Positions 46,582 to 57,699 of a stretch of 64,000 nt of DNA are shown in pieces. A program made the translations under genes and the position numbers. Origin of the DNA: Phaseolus vulgaris (Eukaryota; Streptophyta; Magnoliopsida; Fabales; Fabaceae). Numbering within the stretch: the stretch's first letter is position 1; the number at the start of each line of letters is the position of its first letter. Below the pieces are notes generated by a model that ran no database searches, was not told the DNA's origin, and saw nothing but the letters and a program-made list of their open reading frames with translations. The stretch spans positions 36,750,273 through 36,814,272 of the forward strand of contig NC_023759.2 of the NCBI RefSeq assembly GCF_000499845.2, written 5' to 3'.

Positions 46582-47737
46582 ATTAAGTCATTGTTTACTG
46601 GATCTGTACGTTAGATTCACCATGGATCCAATTCTCTATACATACAAATAATTCTATTAGTTGTTTAATATACTATTTTATAAAATTCGTATATAATATA
46701 AGAATGTAAATAACAGTTTCTAAATGTTATTGACTACGCAACATAAACATAGAAATGCAATAGCAGTTAAGAACTATAACCCAAAAAGTCCGTGCTGACC
46801 CATCCTGTTTGGTCAATACGTAACCCAAAAAGTCCTTGCTTCCACCTCATTACAAAATAATAAATAAGTCAAAGGAGTGTTCTCAAATTTTAGACTAGAA
46901 AAAAACCTCAATATTAAGAAAATTCAAACACGTCATCACAAAATCCTAAAAAAAATCTGTATAGCTATATAAAGTTCCTAATTGTTATTGATTATCCAAC
47001 ATAAACACTTTAATGCAATAACTAAAAACTATAGTCCAAAAAGTCCTTGCTTCCGCTCCTCTTCCAAGTCATTTTGTCAAAAATCCATTCTATTTGGTCA
47101 ATACGTGTTCGCTGTACATTTCCTTTGCTCCTCTTCCAAATCATATCCTACTTCCATCAATTAACTGTATTAACACCATTTTCCTATAAATTAATAAAAT
47201 ACAAATTTACTTATTAAAATAAAAAATAACAATTTTTAAGGTTACCATATCACCTACTTTATTTTTATTGCTAACATCTGAAATATAAAATAATCGTAGT
47301 CTAATACTTATAGAAATTAAAATAATATTTGTATAATTTCAAGCACTAAATTAAATGTGGAAGTATATTACTTAAGGATTTAATTAAGTTTTAAATATAT
47401 TATAAATTTAAGTATTTTTAATTAAATTTGTTGTTTTATATTTAAAATTTCTTTTATTTTTATTGAATTACGGGATGACATAACCTTATCTATATATTTT
47501 AGTCTCCAGTTTGTGGCCATTCATCAATTTGATTATTCCCTTAACTCAGCAAAGTCAAAAGTATTTGATTTGAATAAAAAAAAATTAATCAAGCTTTCAA
47601 GAAGTAAGAAAACAAATCTACCACACATTTTGTTCGTTTACTTTGTCCCTCACTTATGAAAAATTATACTTGCTTGTTTGTTGCCGGTTCAAAACGGTAC
47701 ACACTTCCAACTCTGTTTCTTCTCTTTCGTGAAGAAC
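46582..47737 (+). promoter_or_regulatory. 5' region of NLR-C
   Basis: No gene. A block with CCAAAAAGTCCTTGCTTCC and TTTGGTCAATACGT occurs twice (46690-46860 and 46970-47130). Any NLR-C promoter lies in this stretch, most likely downstream of 47180, but no TATA box is certain. The sequence is unlike the 5' region shared by NLR-A and NLR-D. Confidence 0.45.
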
Positions 47738-50371
47738 ATGGCCGAATATTTTGTCTTTGATATTGCTGAATCACTGCTAAGGAAGCTTGCTTCTTTTGTT
47801 TGTGAAGAAGCTTCTCGTGTTTATGATGTGTATGAGGATATCATAGGGATCAAAGATACTTTGTCAATTGTGAAAGGTGTGCTTTTGGATGCTGAGCATA
47901 AGAAGGAGCAGAGGCATGGGCTGCGTGAATGGCTCAGGCAGATTCAAAACGTATGCCTAGATGCTGAAGATGTGTTGGATGGACTTGAGTGCCAAAATCT
48001 GAGAAAACAAGTTCTCAAAGCTTCAGGCAGCACAAGGATGAAGGTAGACCACTTATTTTCTTCATCTAATTCTCTTGTTTTTCGTTTTAGGATGGCTCAT
48101 CAAATCAAACATGTTAGGCGTAGATTTGATAAGATAGCAGCTGATGGAAACAAGTTTGGTCTTGAGAGGATTGAGGTTGATCACAGACTTGTGCAAAGGA
48201 GAGATATGAGTTATTCCCATGTTGATGCTTCAGGGGTGATTGGAAGGGAGAGTGATAGAGAAGAAATTATTAAGCTTTTGATGCAACCTCACCCTCATGG
48301 TGATGGTTATGGAGATCAAAGTGTTTGTGTTGTTCCCATAGTGGGTATTGGTGGGTTGGGGAAGACCACACTTGCGAAGTTGGTTTTCAATGATAAGAGA
48401 ATAGATGATCTTTTCCCGTTGAAGATGTGGGTGTGTATCTCTGATGACTTTGACATAAGACAGATAATTATTAAAATCATCAACTCTGCTTCAGCTTCGG
48501 CTCCAAGTATTGCTCTTGCTCACCAAGAAAACATTAACAGGTTAGATATTGAGCAGCTACAAAGTCGTCTTAGACTAAAGCTTTCTGGTCAGAAGTATTT
48601 ACTCGTGTTGGATGATATATGGAATGATGATCGTGCGAAATGGATAGAGTTGAAAGATTTAATAAAAGTTGGTGCGGTGGGAAGCAAAATTGTAGTGACA
48701 ACACGAAGTAACTCAATTGCTTCAATGGTGGGCACTGTTCCATCGTATGTTTTAGAAGGTCTTTCCATGGAGAATTGTTTTTCTCTGTTTGTCAAATGGG
48801 CATTTAAGGAAGGCGAAGGAAAAAACTATCCATATCTATTGGAGATTGGGAAAGAAATTGTGAAAAAATGTAGAGGGGTTCCACTGGCAGTACGAAGTTT
48901 AGGAAGTTCTCTGTTCCTAATTGTAGATTTAGAGAGGTGGGAATTTGTGAGATACCATGAAATATGGAAGATAAAACAAAACAAAGATGACATTTTACCT
49001 GCTCTTAAGTTGAGCTATGACCAAATGCCTTCCTATTTAAGGCACATTTTTGCTTTCTTTTCTCTTTATCCTAAAGATTATGGCTTTTCTAGTGCTGAAA
49101 TTGTTATTCTTTGGGAGTCACTTGGATTACTTCAATCTCCAGTTGGAAATCGAAAGCTTGAGAATATTGCAAGGCAATATATTGATGAGTTACAAGCAAG
49201 ATCATTGCTTGAGGATTTTGAGGACTTTGGTCACTATTACTATTTCAAAGTACATGATTTGGTACATGATCTTGCTCTGTATGTTGCCAAAGAGGAGCTT
49301 CTAATGGTAAACTCCCTTACTCGCTATATACCTGAGCAAATAAGGCATTTTTCAGTTGTTGACAATGATTCACTTAACCATGTTTTGTTCCCTAAATCCA
49401 GCAGTGTGAGAACTATATTATTTCCCCTAAAGGGAACCGGTATCGACAGTGAAACTCTTCTGCATACTTGGATAACAAGATACAAATACTTACGCTATTT
49501 AGATTTAAGTGATTCCTCTTTTGAGACACTGCCTAATTCAGTTGCTAAATTGGAGCATCTACGAACTCTCTTTTTAAATAACTGCAAAATAAAAAGATTT
49601 CCTCATTCTCTATGCAAACTCCATAATTTGAAATTTTTGTCTTTCAGAGGATGCATGGAGCTTGAAACATTGCCTAAAAGATTAGGGATGTTAGTCAGCC
49701 TTCGGAAATTGTATATAACCACAAAACAATCTGTTCTGCCTGAGGATGAATTTGCAAGCTTGAGAAATCTTCATACTTTGAGTTTTGAATATTGTGCCAA
49801 CTTGAAGTTTTTGTTCAGAAGGGAACAACTCACTTTCCTTGAAGTTTTGATCGTTCAATCATGTGGGAGCCTACAGTTATTACCTCTTCATAATCTCCCT
49901 AAACTGGAGGTTCTGTTTGTATCAAGGTGTGAGATGCTAAATTTGAACTGTGAAATCCCAATCCACAGATTGAGGATGAAATTCCTGCATCTTGAGCATT
50001 GTCCGAAGCTGCATACATTGCCTCAATGGATTCAAGAATCAGTAGACACTTTGCGGACATTATTGATTTTGAATTGTGACACTCTTAAGATGTTTCCTAA
50101 GTGGCTCACAACGATGACTCGTCTTAAGATGCTCCATATTATTAACTGTCCTAAACTGTTGTGTCTCCCTAGTGAAATGCAAGGCCTCACTGCCCTTGAT
50201 GATTTGACTATAGAGGGTTGTCCTGAATTGTGTCGAAAATGTGAGCCACAAAATGGTGAGTACTGGTCTTTCATCGCTCATATCAAACGCGTTTCCATTG
50301 GAGAAACAAGAAAAGGGAAACTCCTTTTTCGAATGCTGCAGCAGATGCGGTTAAGATTGCGCGATCAGTAA
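47738..50371 (+). CDS. NLR-C: intact coiled-coil NB-LRR disease-resistance protein (RGA2-like)
   Basis: An 877-residue single-exon gene. The MAEYFVFD start at 47738 is chosen by comparison with the paralogues; an upstream in-frame ATG at 47678 is less likely. Domains: Rx-type coiled coil 1-130 with EDVID-like AEDVLDGLE (76-84); NB-ARC with P-loop GIGGLGKTT (203-211), kinase-2 LLVLDDIW (288-295), RNBS-B GSKIVVTTRS (315-324), GLPL-type RGVPLAV (379-385), RNBS-D IFAFFSLYPKDY (437-448), and VHD at the MHD position (505-507). LRRs run from about 585 to 830, ending in GEYWSFIAHIKRVSIGET. Family role: a cytoplasmic sensor of pathogen effectors that switches between ADP and ATP states; the CC domain triggers defence and cell death. 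The recognised pathogen cannot be read from sequence. All nucleotide-binding motifs are present and no lesion is seen. Confidence 0.96.
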   Translation: MAEYFVFDIAESLLRKLASFVCEEASRVYDVYEDIIGIKDTLSIVKGVLLDAEHKKEQRHGLREWLRQIQNVCLDAEDVLDGLECQNLRKQVLKASGSTRMKVDHLFSSSNSLVFRFRMAHQIKHVRRRFDKIAADGNKFGLERIEVDHRLVQRRDMSYSHVDASGVIGRESDREEIIKLLMQPHPHGDGYGDQSVCVVPIVGIGGLGKTTLAKLVFNDKRIDDLFPLKMWVCISDDFDIRQIIIKIINSASASAPSIALAHQENINRLDIEQLQSRLRLKLSGQKYLLVLDDIWNDDRAKWIELKDLIKVGAVGSKIVVTTRSNSIASMVGTVPSYVLEGLSMENCFSLFVKWAFKEGEGKNYPYLLEIGKEIVKKCRGVPLAVRSLGSSLFLIVDLERWEFVRYHEIWKIKQNKDDILPALKLSYDQMPSYLRHIFAFFSLYPKDYGFSSAEIVILWESLGLLQSPVGNRKLENIARQYIDELQARSLLEDFEDFGHYYYFKVHDLVHDLALYVAKEELLMVNSLTRYIPEQIRHFSVVDNDSLNHVLFPKSSSVRTILFPLKGTGIDSETLLHTWITRYKYLRYLDLSDSSFETLPNSVAKLEHLRTLFLNNCKIKRFPHSLCKLHNLKFLSFRGCMELETLPKRLGMLVSLRKLYITTKQSVLPEDEFASLRNLHTLSFEYCANLKFLFRREQLTFLEVLIVQSCGSLQLLPLHNLPKLEVLFVSRCEMLNLNCEIPIHRLRMKFLHLEHCPKLHTLPQWIQESVDTLRTLLILNCDTLKMFPKWLTTMTRLKMLHIINCPKLLCLPSEMQGLTALDDLTIEGCPELCRKCEPQNGEYWSFIAHIKRVSIGETRKGKLLFRMLQQMRLRLRDQ

Positions 50372-51030
50372 CACTGAAATGTTGCATAAAAAACTATGCT
50401 GTGGCTGAATTTTCCATTTAACAACAAAAAATTGTATTGGGCAAGAGCAATTAACAAACTGTTAGGCACTTGTAAAGCCATTGCTAGTAAGTATTTTCAC
50501 TTTTAACCTTTTTTTCTTTTGAATACTCAACTGTTAATATGAGAAAAGTTTGCATCTTCATGTCAAGGAGATGATTTGACAGTTACTTCTATCGTCTCCG
50601 ATTACATTGAAACGCATCTCTATTTTTGAAGTACATAGTTTTTATTTGGGTTACATGAAGAACAATTGTAATTATTTTTTTATAATTCATCCATTTTAGT
50701 TCTACTATCTATCATTTTTTGAATTAGCATTAGTTTTCTTAGATAACCAATGAGTGTCATATATTCTATTTGGTAATTTCATATGTCTAAATATGTTTCG
50801 CAATGAGAGAAGAATGAAGTCATCACAATGCAGGTCTTAGTTTATGTTTCCTTAACGTAAATCATACAGATATCTTACTATCCACCATTTCCATGAATGT
50901 AAGTATAAACCACCTTGCTAAACCTTGACCACAACCTTGAGGATGACGGGGATGAACCAACTAATAATGAAACTTGGGGACGAACCTGATCGTGATTAGG
51001 TGCATAAAGCTTAAGCTCAACTTAAAGACT
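50372..51030 (+). other. NLR-C 3' flank and unassigned repeat text
   Basis: The first part is presumably 3' UTR. From about 50920 (CCACAACCTTGAGGATGACGG) the text resembles the coding end of a gypsy polyprotein but is too short and broken to assign. Confidence 0.35.
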
Positions 51031-52042
51031 GTTAGATATTTTCAGTTTTGTTATGACCTGTTCTACAACATTAGTTAGTATTTGATTTAAGTTGTTATGC
51101 TTTATTTTTAGAGTTAGTTTCGTATTCATCTATTTGTTCTATTTTTTGTTGAGCCTATTTAATTTTTTTTTCCTCAAAATAAATATACAATATTCCTCCC
51201 AAACAGTTTCTCTTTTATTTTTCATTCCTGTTGTTCATATAAGAGTGATATTCAAGCTGTGATTCTGTGAACAATAAATTATTAAACAAAACAAAATGTC
51301 CTCCGATAATTTTGTACAACCAGTGATTCCGCGCTTTGATGTTACATGATCATCAAAGTATGTTAATGGAAAATTTTCTGAGATCCCATCATGATCAGTA
51401 CCGGCAAGTAGATTTTCTGGGAATACCAGATTTGGCTGAGGGCACAACAACAACAGATTCACAGAAAATAGAAGTTGAACTGTTGAAATTGAAGGATCTT
51501 AAGGCAAATAATTATCTTTTTCCAAGCAATTGTTCATACAATCTTGCAAAGACACATCAAAGGAATTTTGGGATTCGATGAAAAATAAATTCCAAGGATC
51601 AGCTAGCAAAGCGACAACAACTTCAAGCACTTTTGCTCAGAATTTGAAATGCATCAGATGAAATTTGGTGAGTGAGTTTCTAACTTCTTCTCAAGAACGA
51701 TGACCATCATCAGCAATATGAACATTTTGGGAAAAATTAGAAGATGTGGTTGTAGTTGAACAAAATAATGTCCTAATTGATACCAAAATTTAAATGTGGT
51801 TTGTTCCATTGAGGAGTAAAACAATATTGATCTTTTATCCCTTGATTAATGGCAAGGTTCATTATTAGTTCATGAGAGAAAGTTGCAGCAGCAAGACAAT
51901 GTAGAGTTAGCTTTAAAAGTCCCATCAGATCATTCGAGGAAAGAAGATGGAGGATGTGGATCAAACAACATCAATAAAGATCGACGTAGAGGATATGGTA
52001 GAGGTCGAGAATGAAGAAACTATGCTTATCAACTGCTGGTGT

Positions 52043-52602
52043 TGACCCTCTCAGGTGGGAAGTACGGGCCAGTCTCGTAACAATAAGGGAGTCTCTAGTA
52101 GACTTAGGCAGGGTATTATGGGACTGCAATAGAGGTCATGCAATCAAGGAGCAGCTACAAGGTGTTGTACTGTGGCAATAAAAGAAGTGTTATAGGGGAG
52201 GATGGAGTGCGGAACAAGGCATCTAGCAAGGAACGAGTGTCAAACCTTTGTATTGAGCATGGTGGTTGGATGCTGAGGAGTTTGGTGTGCAGATGCTGTT
52301 ATGTGCAACACTCTGTTGTTTGGTATGCTGGAATTGGATATGGGGATGTGCTTATTTCACTTCATTCAGTTTTGAAGCCACTATTTTTGGGCTTTTCTGA
52401 TTGACCTAAGGCATGTGCTGGTTTCTAGTAGCCTGCAAGTTGTTTTACTGCATCAATGGTTGTGTGAGTCTAATAGGTGCTCTATGGTGATCAAGAACCA
52501 AAAGCTTCTGTTGTATGGAATTCTTGACTTTTGTATACGGGTTGGGATACCCCTGAAGTGTCCCATTTTAATTTTATTTATTCTTTGCTGATAAAAAAAA
52601 AA
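52043..52602 (+). mobile_element. Short 5'-truncated L1 inserted in a copia LTR
   Basis: Target duplication AACTGCTGGTGT at 52031-52042 and 52603-52614. The poly-A tail is at about 52592-52604. The 3' end GGGTTGGGATACCCC..TTTGCTGATAAAA matches the minus-strand L1 in NLR-A. No coding region is recognised; the 52138-52404 frame is probably a 3' UTR by-product. Confidence 0.85.
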
Positions 52603-52907
52603 AACTGCTGGTGTCAAGGGAATAAAACCGAGCAAGATATTTGTGAACAAAAATATATATTTTATTTCACTGCTATTTTTCAAATAAGAATACAATCTCT
52701 CTAAATAGTCTTACCATAGACTTCTCAAATTCTACCTTCTCTCTCATAAAACCTATACTATAATTTACATTTAAATCATAGTATAAATGACATTCAAAAC
52801 TAGAATTAAAGATAATAATTATTGGCTATTCAGATGCTAAAATAAAACTGGCGGAAGGCTTTGAGTTTAATGCTAACAAATTCCCCCTTAAACTCAAACC
52901 TTTCATA

Positions 52908-53396
52908 TTATTCATTCAGATTGTTGCTTTTCTGATTGTCATACCTCACACTGCCTCCAATATTTGTCTTCACTATATCAATCCGTGCAGAATTTTGAAT
53001 TGAATTACTTTTAATTTTCCAAACAAAATCTTCTCCACCTTCACCCTTTGAATTAAAAGGATTTAAGAAAGACTTTGACTTCAATGAGCTTCGAAGATAA
53101 TGATTATACCATATTTCCCTTTCAGATGATGTCTCAACACCATTCCATTTATGGTCTTCTCCTAAATCAAAACCATTATTTTCAAGTAAAACACATGAAC
53201 CAAAAGGGGCTTTTAATTTGAATTGTAATTCATTCACCTTTTCTTTTTGTGCCAAAAGCAACAAATGGAGTTCTTCAACTTGATTGACTCTACTTTCCTT
53301 GTCTTTCTCCATATCAACATATTTTTCTTCCAATTTTGTAAACCTTTTTTCCAGGTTATCAAATTTTGCTTCAACACTCTCCAATAATTTTCCCAT
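52908..53396 (-). CDS. Extra coiled-coil ORF of the non-autonomous copia element
   Basis: 162 codons, open, starting MGKLLESVEAKFDNLEKRF. Residues 1-65 have heptad-like spacing of L/V/F with many K and E, so a coiled coil is likely. The rest is polar with no motif I recognise. It lies downstream of the protease, where integrase-RT normally sits, in the same orientation and just before the polypurine tract. It may be a captured host fragment or a product particular to this element family. Expression is unproven. Confidence 0.5.
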   Translation of the reverse strand: MGKLLESVEAKFDNLEKRFTKLEEKYVDMEKDKESRVNQVEELHLLLLAQKEKVNELQFKLKAPFGSCVLLENNGFDLGEDHKWNGVETSSEREIWYNHYLRSSLKSKSFLNPFNSKGEGGEDFVWKIKSNSIQNSARIDIVKTNIGGSVRYDNQKSNNLNE

Positions 53397-53433
53397 ACTG
53401 AGAATATTTTTTCTTCAAGTCAGGTACATAAAT

Positions 53434-54726
53434 TTATGTGACACTTTCTTTGGACTTAAAGGCCATGTGCTCCTCCTCCATTGGATTGAGAGCAAAACTT
53501 TTTCCCTTCATTTCAACTTTAAACAAATCTCTGTCATCAACATCTTTGATTAAGCAACGTTTATTTTCAAACATCACTTTATAGCCTTTTTCCAACAATT
53601 GACCAACACTCAAAATATTTTGATCAATCTCTGGCACAAAAAGAACATTTGTGATGATTTTTATACCTTTATAGCTTGTGATAGCTATTGTGCCTTTTCC
53701 TTTTACTGCAAGGTGTTCATCATTTCCAATCCTCACCCTTTTAATTTCAGTAGTTTTCAATTCCTTGAAGAGTTCCTTGTCATGTGTCATGTGGTTGGTG
53801 CAGCCACTGTCAATTAGCCAAGATGCACTTGAAATATTGCAGCAAAAACCAGTTGCAACGAAAAGTACATCCTCCTCCTCATTTGCAATTTGAGCATCTA
53901 CATCTTGTTGCTCACTTTGGTTTCTACAAATGATTGCTTTATGCCCAAGTTGATTGCACTTGTTGCACTTAGCATCAGGTCTTCTTCAACACTTAAACGG
54001 TGGATGACCTAACTTGTTGCAATGCTTACAAGGAGGATAAGTTCTACCTTTGTTTCTCCAGCCACCTTCATGTTTGACTAGTAAGGCTCCTTCTACTGCT
54101 TCATCTTGTCTCGTGGCTCTCCTTTGTTTTTGTGCTTGTAAAGCATTTAAGAGCTCTGCAAGAGAAATCTTTGATAGGTCCTTTGTGTTCTCCAGGGTTG
54201 TTATGGTGGCTTTAAACCTCTCTGGAACTGTTACAAGCAGTTTTTCCACAATTCTTGAATCTTTAAACACAAATCCAAGCAACCTCACTTTGTTGGCAAT
54301 GCTTAGAAGTCTGTCCGAGTACTCTTTTACGGATTCTGACTCCTTCATTCTCTGCAATTCAAACTCTCTGATTAGATTCAGGGTTTGCATTCCACGAATC
54401 CTCTCATCGCCTTCATATTCTGCCTTGAGGTAATCCCAAATTTCTTTTGCTGACTTCAAGGACATTATCCTTGTGAATACCATAGGAGATACAGCTGCAA
54501 ATAGACATGCTTTTGCCTTTGATTTCTTCATCTTTTATTTCTTGTGTGATTTTATTTGTGCCACTGTAGGGTTTTCTGGAAGGGACTGAATTTCATAGTC
54601 CTCTTCTACAGCTTCCCATAAATCCAATGTTTCTAGGTAGGTCTCCATACGAACAACCCACATTTGATAATTGTCTCCATCAAAGACAGGTGGTGCCATT
54701 GCTGAAAAATTTGATCCTCCTTCCAT
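53434..54726 (-). pseudogene. Gag and protease of the non-autonomous copia element
   Basis: Minus-strand order: gag start (54726-54535, MAPPVFDGDNYQMWVVRMETYL), UBN2 gag core (54531-54000, ending in zinc knuckle C-K-H-C-N-K-L-G-H-P-P-F-K-C), a second knuckle C-N-K-C-N-Q-L-G-H near 53960, and protease text (W-L-I-D-S-G-C-T near 53815, then 53790-53434). A stop near 54537 splits the gag start from its core, and another follows the first knuckle at about 53985. Apart from these it is well preserved, so the family may have been active not long ago. Confidence 0.85.
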
Positions 54727-55810
54727 TGGTGCACTCTACTAACCTCACAGATCCCTCAAGAAAATAGCTCTGATACCAATGGTTGGTGTTGAGGGAATAA
54801 AACAGAGCAAGATATTTGTGAACAAAAAATATATATTTTATTTCACTGCTATTTTTCAAATAAGAATACAATCTCTTTAAATAGTCTTACAATAGACTTC
54901 TCAAATTCTACCTTCTCTCTCATAAAACCTATACTATAATTTACATTTAAATCATAGTATAAATGACATTCAAAACTAGAATTAAAGATAATAATTATTG
55001 GCTATTCAGATGCTAAAATAAAACTGATGACGGCTGAAGGCTTTGAGTTTAATGCTAACATCAACAAATCAACATCAATGAAACCAATCTTAGAAAAAAG
55101 GAAGGGGATGAGGTGGTTATCAAGAGAAGTTAGCAGACAAGACAAGTGTTGAATGCTATCAGTGTCACAAGTATGGTCACTACAAATTAGAATGCCGATC
55201 AAATTTGCCAAATGCACACAAAGCATCCAATTTTGTAGAAAAGGAGGAAGAGCAAGTTGGAGAAATCTCATTGCTGATGGTTTGTCATGTAAGGGAGTCA
55301 ACCAGCGAACTTATGGTATTAATGTTGAATCTTAACAACTTTGATACCAATTATGGGATTAAACATTTATCATTACACTAAAAGATATATAGTTTATATT
55401 TAGGATGAAATCTTCTAGTTAAGAAGAGTGCAGCAGTCCAAACATTACGTATGGGACAATTGATGTACCTGCAACAATTTAGACGTGAGTGCAGCAATAA
55501 TATGAGTGTCAATTTAGCTCATTTCATCCATTTCCACCTAAGTTCAATGGCTGCAGCATCTTCTTCAAGAGGTCCACACAATCTGATAATCTTGGTGCTA
55601 TCTACTCGAATTCAAATAATGTATTTAACTCTAGGATGAAATATCTAGAAATAGACTGTCCATTTTTCCGAGACCATGCATCCAACAAAGAGCTTTGGGT
55701 GCTGTACATTGCATCTAATCTTCAACTTGCACACTTTCTAAAGCTCTTTCTGCAGCAAAATTTTCTCTTCTAAAGTCTAAGATTGGTGTAGCCCGTTCAA
55801 CCACCAACTT

Positions 55811-56289
55811 GCGTGTTCCAATTGCTGCTATCAAAATATAACTGATCATGTCTTTCTATCGTTAGCTTTTTTGAATTTGTAAATTGCTTTCAATCCTGTC
55901 CTGTTATCAAATTTGTAAATCAAACTTACTCTTATCCGTTGTTTTTAGCTCTATCTCTCGTGTGCAGCAATTCAATCAACAAAACAATCATTTCCACTTC
56001 ATTGTTTCACTGTAAACTTAATGTTATTTTTTCTTTAATATACCAATAATTAATTTTATAAAGAATCATTTTATTTAGATAACTTACGTAAGTTTTGAAT
56101 CCCCAATTCTAATTAGTATAGTACATATGTTCAATCCAACTATAAATTTTGGTATAATAGTAACAATTTACATTAGAGCTAATGTCACAAATTAATTTAA
56201 TTCTCAGTTGTACAATTAATAATTAGGGATGGTGGAGAGTTACATCAACTATCTTATAACATAGTTGAACTAAGTCAAGTTACATTCGA
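55811..56289. other. AT-rich spacer
   Basis: Follows the copia RNase H end; may include its decayed 3' LTR, but no partner LTR boundary is visible. No gene. Confidence 0.35.
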
Positions 56290-56468
56290 ATAGTTAAATT
56301 TCTAGAACAACCCATTGACATTTTATATTTTGTTTTAATATTCTTGTTATTGTGAAATAAACATAGAAGAATTGAAAAATTTAGGAAAATGATGCTAATT
56401 GCATTTAGTAAAACAAGATCTCTATCAATGACAAATAATTGAGGACAAACATTCACTCTCAGAAACAA
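56290..56468 (-). pseudogene. MULE transposase fragment
   Basis: The minus-strand translation FLRVNVCPQLFVIDRDLVLLNAI, then CLFHNNKNIKTKYKM, aligns with the transposase at 36460-36610 (FFRVDSYPRVVVCDRDIALMNAI, CRFHIDKNVKAKCKM). It is a lone piece around the second catalytic aspartate; no ends or TSD are seen. Confidence 0.75.
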
Positions 56469-56620
56469 CCTTCAAATTCTTTCACGAGCTCAAAAAAAAG
56501 TTGTTTTCTTGTATTACCCGATAACACAAAAGCCACAAATAAAGTCAATAATATACATGTGTTGGTTTTGCATTAACAAAATGTTATATGTATTAAGTAA
56601 CTTCACTGCATGAGTCCAAA

Positions 56621-57595
56621 CACTACAAGAAAAAATCATTTTAGTTGCCAACAGAAAGTGGGGGCTATAAAAAAGGGCTATAAAAAAAGCCACTAGTAAG
56701 GGTGAAGTTTACTAATGTTGAACACAAAAATAAATGTCAAATATTGTGTCCATAATGGATACCTTTAACTCACACTACAAATTATTAAAATAATAATAAT
56801 AAATAAACGTCTAGAATGAGGACACAAAATAGATGCAATGAAAAAATTAAGTGACAAAATAATATTGAGTTTAGAAAGTGGACACAAAGTGGATGCAAGT
56901 TAAAAATTATTAAAATAATAATAATAAGTTAGCGTTTAGAATGTGGACACAAAGTAAAATGCAATAAAAAAATAAGTTGCAGAATGATACTGCGTCGAGA
57001 ATGGAAACACAAAGATGCAAGTTAATATTTTATTAAATTTAGTGCAGGTTTAGGTGACACTAAGTTTAATTATTGTTGGAGATCACACATCAACTAGATA
57101 TGAGGACATTTCATAGTATATAAGTGTGTGCAAACCTCAGCTTTTATGAAGTTGAGTTAGGCTTAAAGTCTACTTCTTAATATGATATCACAGTCATTTC
57201 GAGTCTATCCTAGCATTGTTTGTTGGGCTTATCAGACCACCTTCTATCGGTCTCACGCAAGAGTTGGTAGCCTCGACGTGAGGGACTATTTCATAGTATA
57301 TAAGTGGGTGCAAAAACTTAAAGTCCACTTCTTAATAATTATTTAACTTTATAGTCATTTTAGTGTCTCCAAAATCTATGTTATAGTTAAATAATATATT
57401 TTTATTTATGTAGGCTTAGCCAACACTACCTAATAAATTTGTGTCCCATTGGAAGTCGTCTCTAATGCATAGCCACCAAAAGATTAACTTCCATTTCTAT
57501 TGGGATGCTAAACTCACACTAGCCCCATGTAGCGTCTCTTTTTTGCTCTTTGCGTTGCTCTTTTGGGGACTCTACGATTATTATTTCTTGTAGTG
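56621..57595. mobile_element. CACTA-like non-autonomous element
   Basis: Begins CACTACAAGAAAAAATCAT and ends ATTATTTCTTGTAGTG. The 3-bp flanks are AAA and AGA, so a TSD is not perfect. Inside, four loose units of GTGGACACAAAGTxxATGCAA occur (56740-57020), and a longer unit with TTCATAGTATATAAGTG is present twice (57108 and 57288). No transposase. Confidence 0.65.
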
Positions 57596-57699
57596 AGAAA
57601 ACAGTTATCATAACTCTAGAAGTGTTATCAAACTCATTTTAGTAAATATACATGTCACACTCTAGCAACATCAATCATTGTTGCATATCAGTTCTTAAT

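Larger units (their letters stand above)
52034..55060 (-). mobile_element. Non-autonomous copia element (gag-protease plus extra ORF), split by an L1
   Basis: 5' LTR 54780-55060 (281 bp); 3' LTR is 52034-52042 plus 52615-52878, interrupted by the L1. Target duplication TCAAC at 52029-52033 and 55061-55065 is perfect. The primer site TTGGTATCAGAGC lies at 54779-54767 on the minus strand. The polypurine tract (TTTAAGGGGGAATT, minus) abuts 52879. The inside carries gag, zinc knuckles and protease, but no integrase, RT or RNase H; a coiled-coil frame occupies the 3' part. It would need enzymes from another element. Confidence 0.88.
51031..55810 (+). pseudogene. Old copia element remnant (gag and RNase H end), host of nested insertions
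   Basis: An LTR-like stretch starts TGTTAGATATTTTCAG near 51031. Gag pieces follow at 51340-52033: LGIPDLAEGTTTTDSQK, LKDLKANNYLF and a UBN2-type run. They resume at 55066-55335, with a zinc knuckle C-Y-Q-C-H-K-Y-G-H-Y-K-L-E-C at about 55150-55195. From 55640 to 55810 the translation YLEIDCPFFRDHASNKE is the copia RNase H end. Everything between gag and RNase H has been lost. It is split by the minus-strand copia at 52034-55060. Heavily broken. Confidence 0.75.

Noticed and set aside
52138..52404. 88-codon plus-strand frame
   Set aside because: It is inside a 5'-truncated L1, has no known motif, and is not supported by the minus-strand L1 copy.
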